Of a stretch of DNA of 64,000 bases, positions 63,601-64,000 are shown piece by piece. Position 1 is the stretch's first letter. Each line of letters opens with the position of its first letter. The notes under the pieces are model-generated. The model did not search any database and was not told where the DNA came from. It saw nothing but the letters and a program-made list of their open reading frames with translations. The stretch comes from Eulemur rufifrons. Lineage: Eukaryota; Chordata; Mammalia; Primates; Lemuridae. The DNA lies in NCBI RefSeq assembly GCF_041146395.1, contig NC_090996.1:30900738-30964737 (forward strand), given 5' to 3'. A program made the translations under genes and the position numbers.

Positions 63601-64000
63601 AATATGTGAACTTTTCATGCCCCATTCTGAGAGACAATTGGAGGCTGGGTAGTTAATTCTGCATAAGCTTCAGAAAATCAATAATTATACTATGGGGATA
63701 TTATGAAATGTGTCATTAACACAAAATCTTATATATAGAAGTGACTGATAAGTCTGGCTTTCTCTCTTAAGCAGATACAAGCCTGGTCTGCTAAATTCCC
63801 AAAACTAATCCATGACAAGGCCTTCATTTCAGCTATGAGGCACACTTGAAATCGCATCCAACATTATTTTTATAGCTGGGGACATTTTAAAAGCCTCATA
63901 AATTCTTAGTTATGGATATGTAGATGGACTATACTAATAATTATACCTGGATATGGAAATTAATGCATTCTACATATATATCTTTGCATACGTCCATTGC

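Overview
The window is nuclear DNA from a placental mammal. It is an internal 3' portion of RBFOX1 (A2BP1), the neuronal and muscle splicing regulator, lying on the minus strand. Identification rests on five short exons. Each has correct GT/AG boundaries, and together they spell the RBFOX1 C-terminal region without a break in frame. There is no continuous ORF of bacterial type. Every longer open frame I examined outside these exons looks like a chance or repeat-derived frame.

Layout, read in transcription order from high to low coordinates: a 5' intron (64000-45956); an 81-nt exon (45955-45875); a 19.8-kb intron; a 133-nt exon rich in GC and alanine codons (26068-25936); a 10.2-kb intron; the 40-nt brain-type exon B40 (15706-15667); a 3.5-kb intron; the 43-nt muscle-type exon M43 (12142-12100); a 4.7-kb intron; a 65-nt exon (7398-7334); and the start of a further intron (7333-1). 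The RNA-recognition-motif exons lie upstream of the window and the terminal exons downstream. B40 and M43 both leave codon phase +1, so exactly one of them must be used to keep the frame. Splicing B40 directly to M43 creates an in-frame TAA inside M43.

The most interesting material is the cis-regulatory sequence around the alternative pair. Perfect UGCAUG (RBFOX) motifs sit on both sides of B40. An ACUAAU motif coincides with the likely B40 branch point, and an ACUAAC (QKI-type) motif lies 64 nt downstream of M43. This suggests a two-factor, RBFOX and QKI, brain/muscle switch.

The introns are AT-rich and carry mostly ancient shared mammalian repeats: MIR and L2 fragments, MER5A and other hAT-type elements, four copies of one related hAT-like element, two MLT1-type LTRs, one degenerate 0.6-kb solo LTR and L1M-type 3' ends. 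There are also many (GT)n, (GA)n and pyrimidine tracts. I saw no Alu, rodent B1/B2, carnivore SINEC, equine ERE or pig PRE-1 copies. The species is therefore unresolved, though a non-primate, non-rodent mammal seems likeliest. Several repeat-free stretches rich in TAATTA-like sites look like conserved non-coding elements, but this was not tested. All repeat names come from memory of consensus sequences, not from a search.
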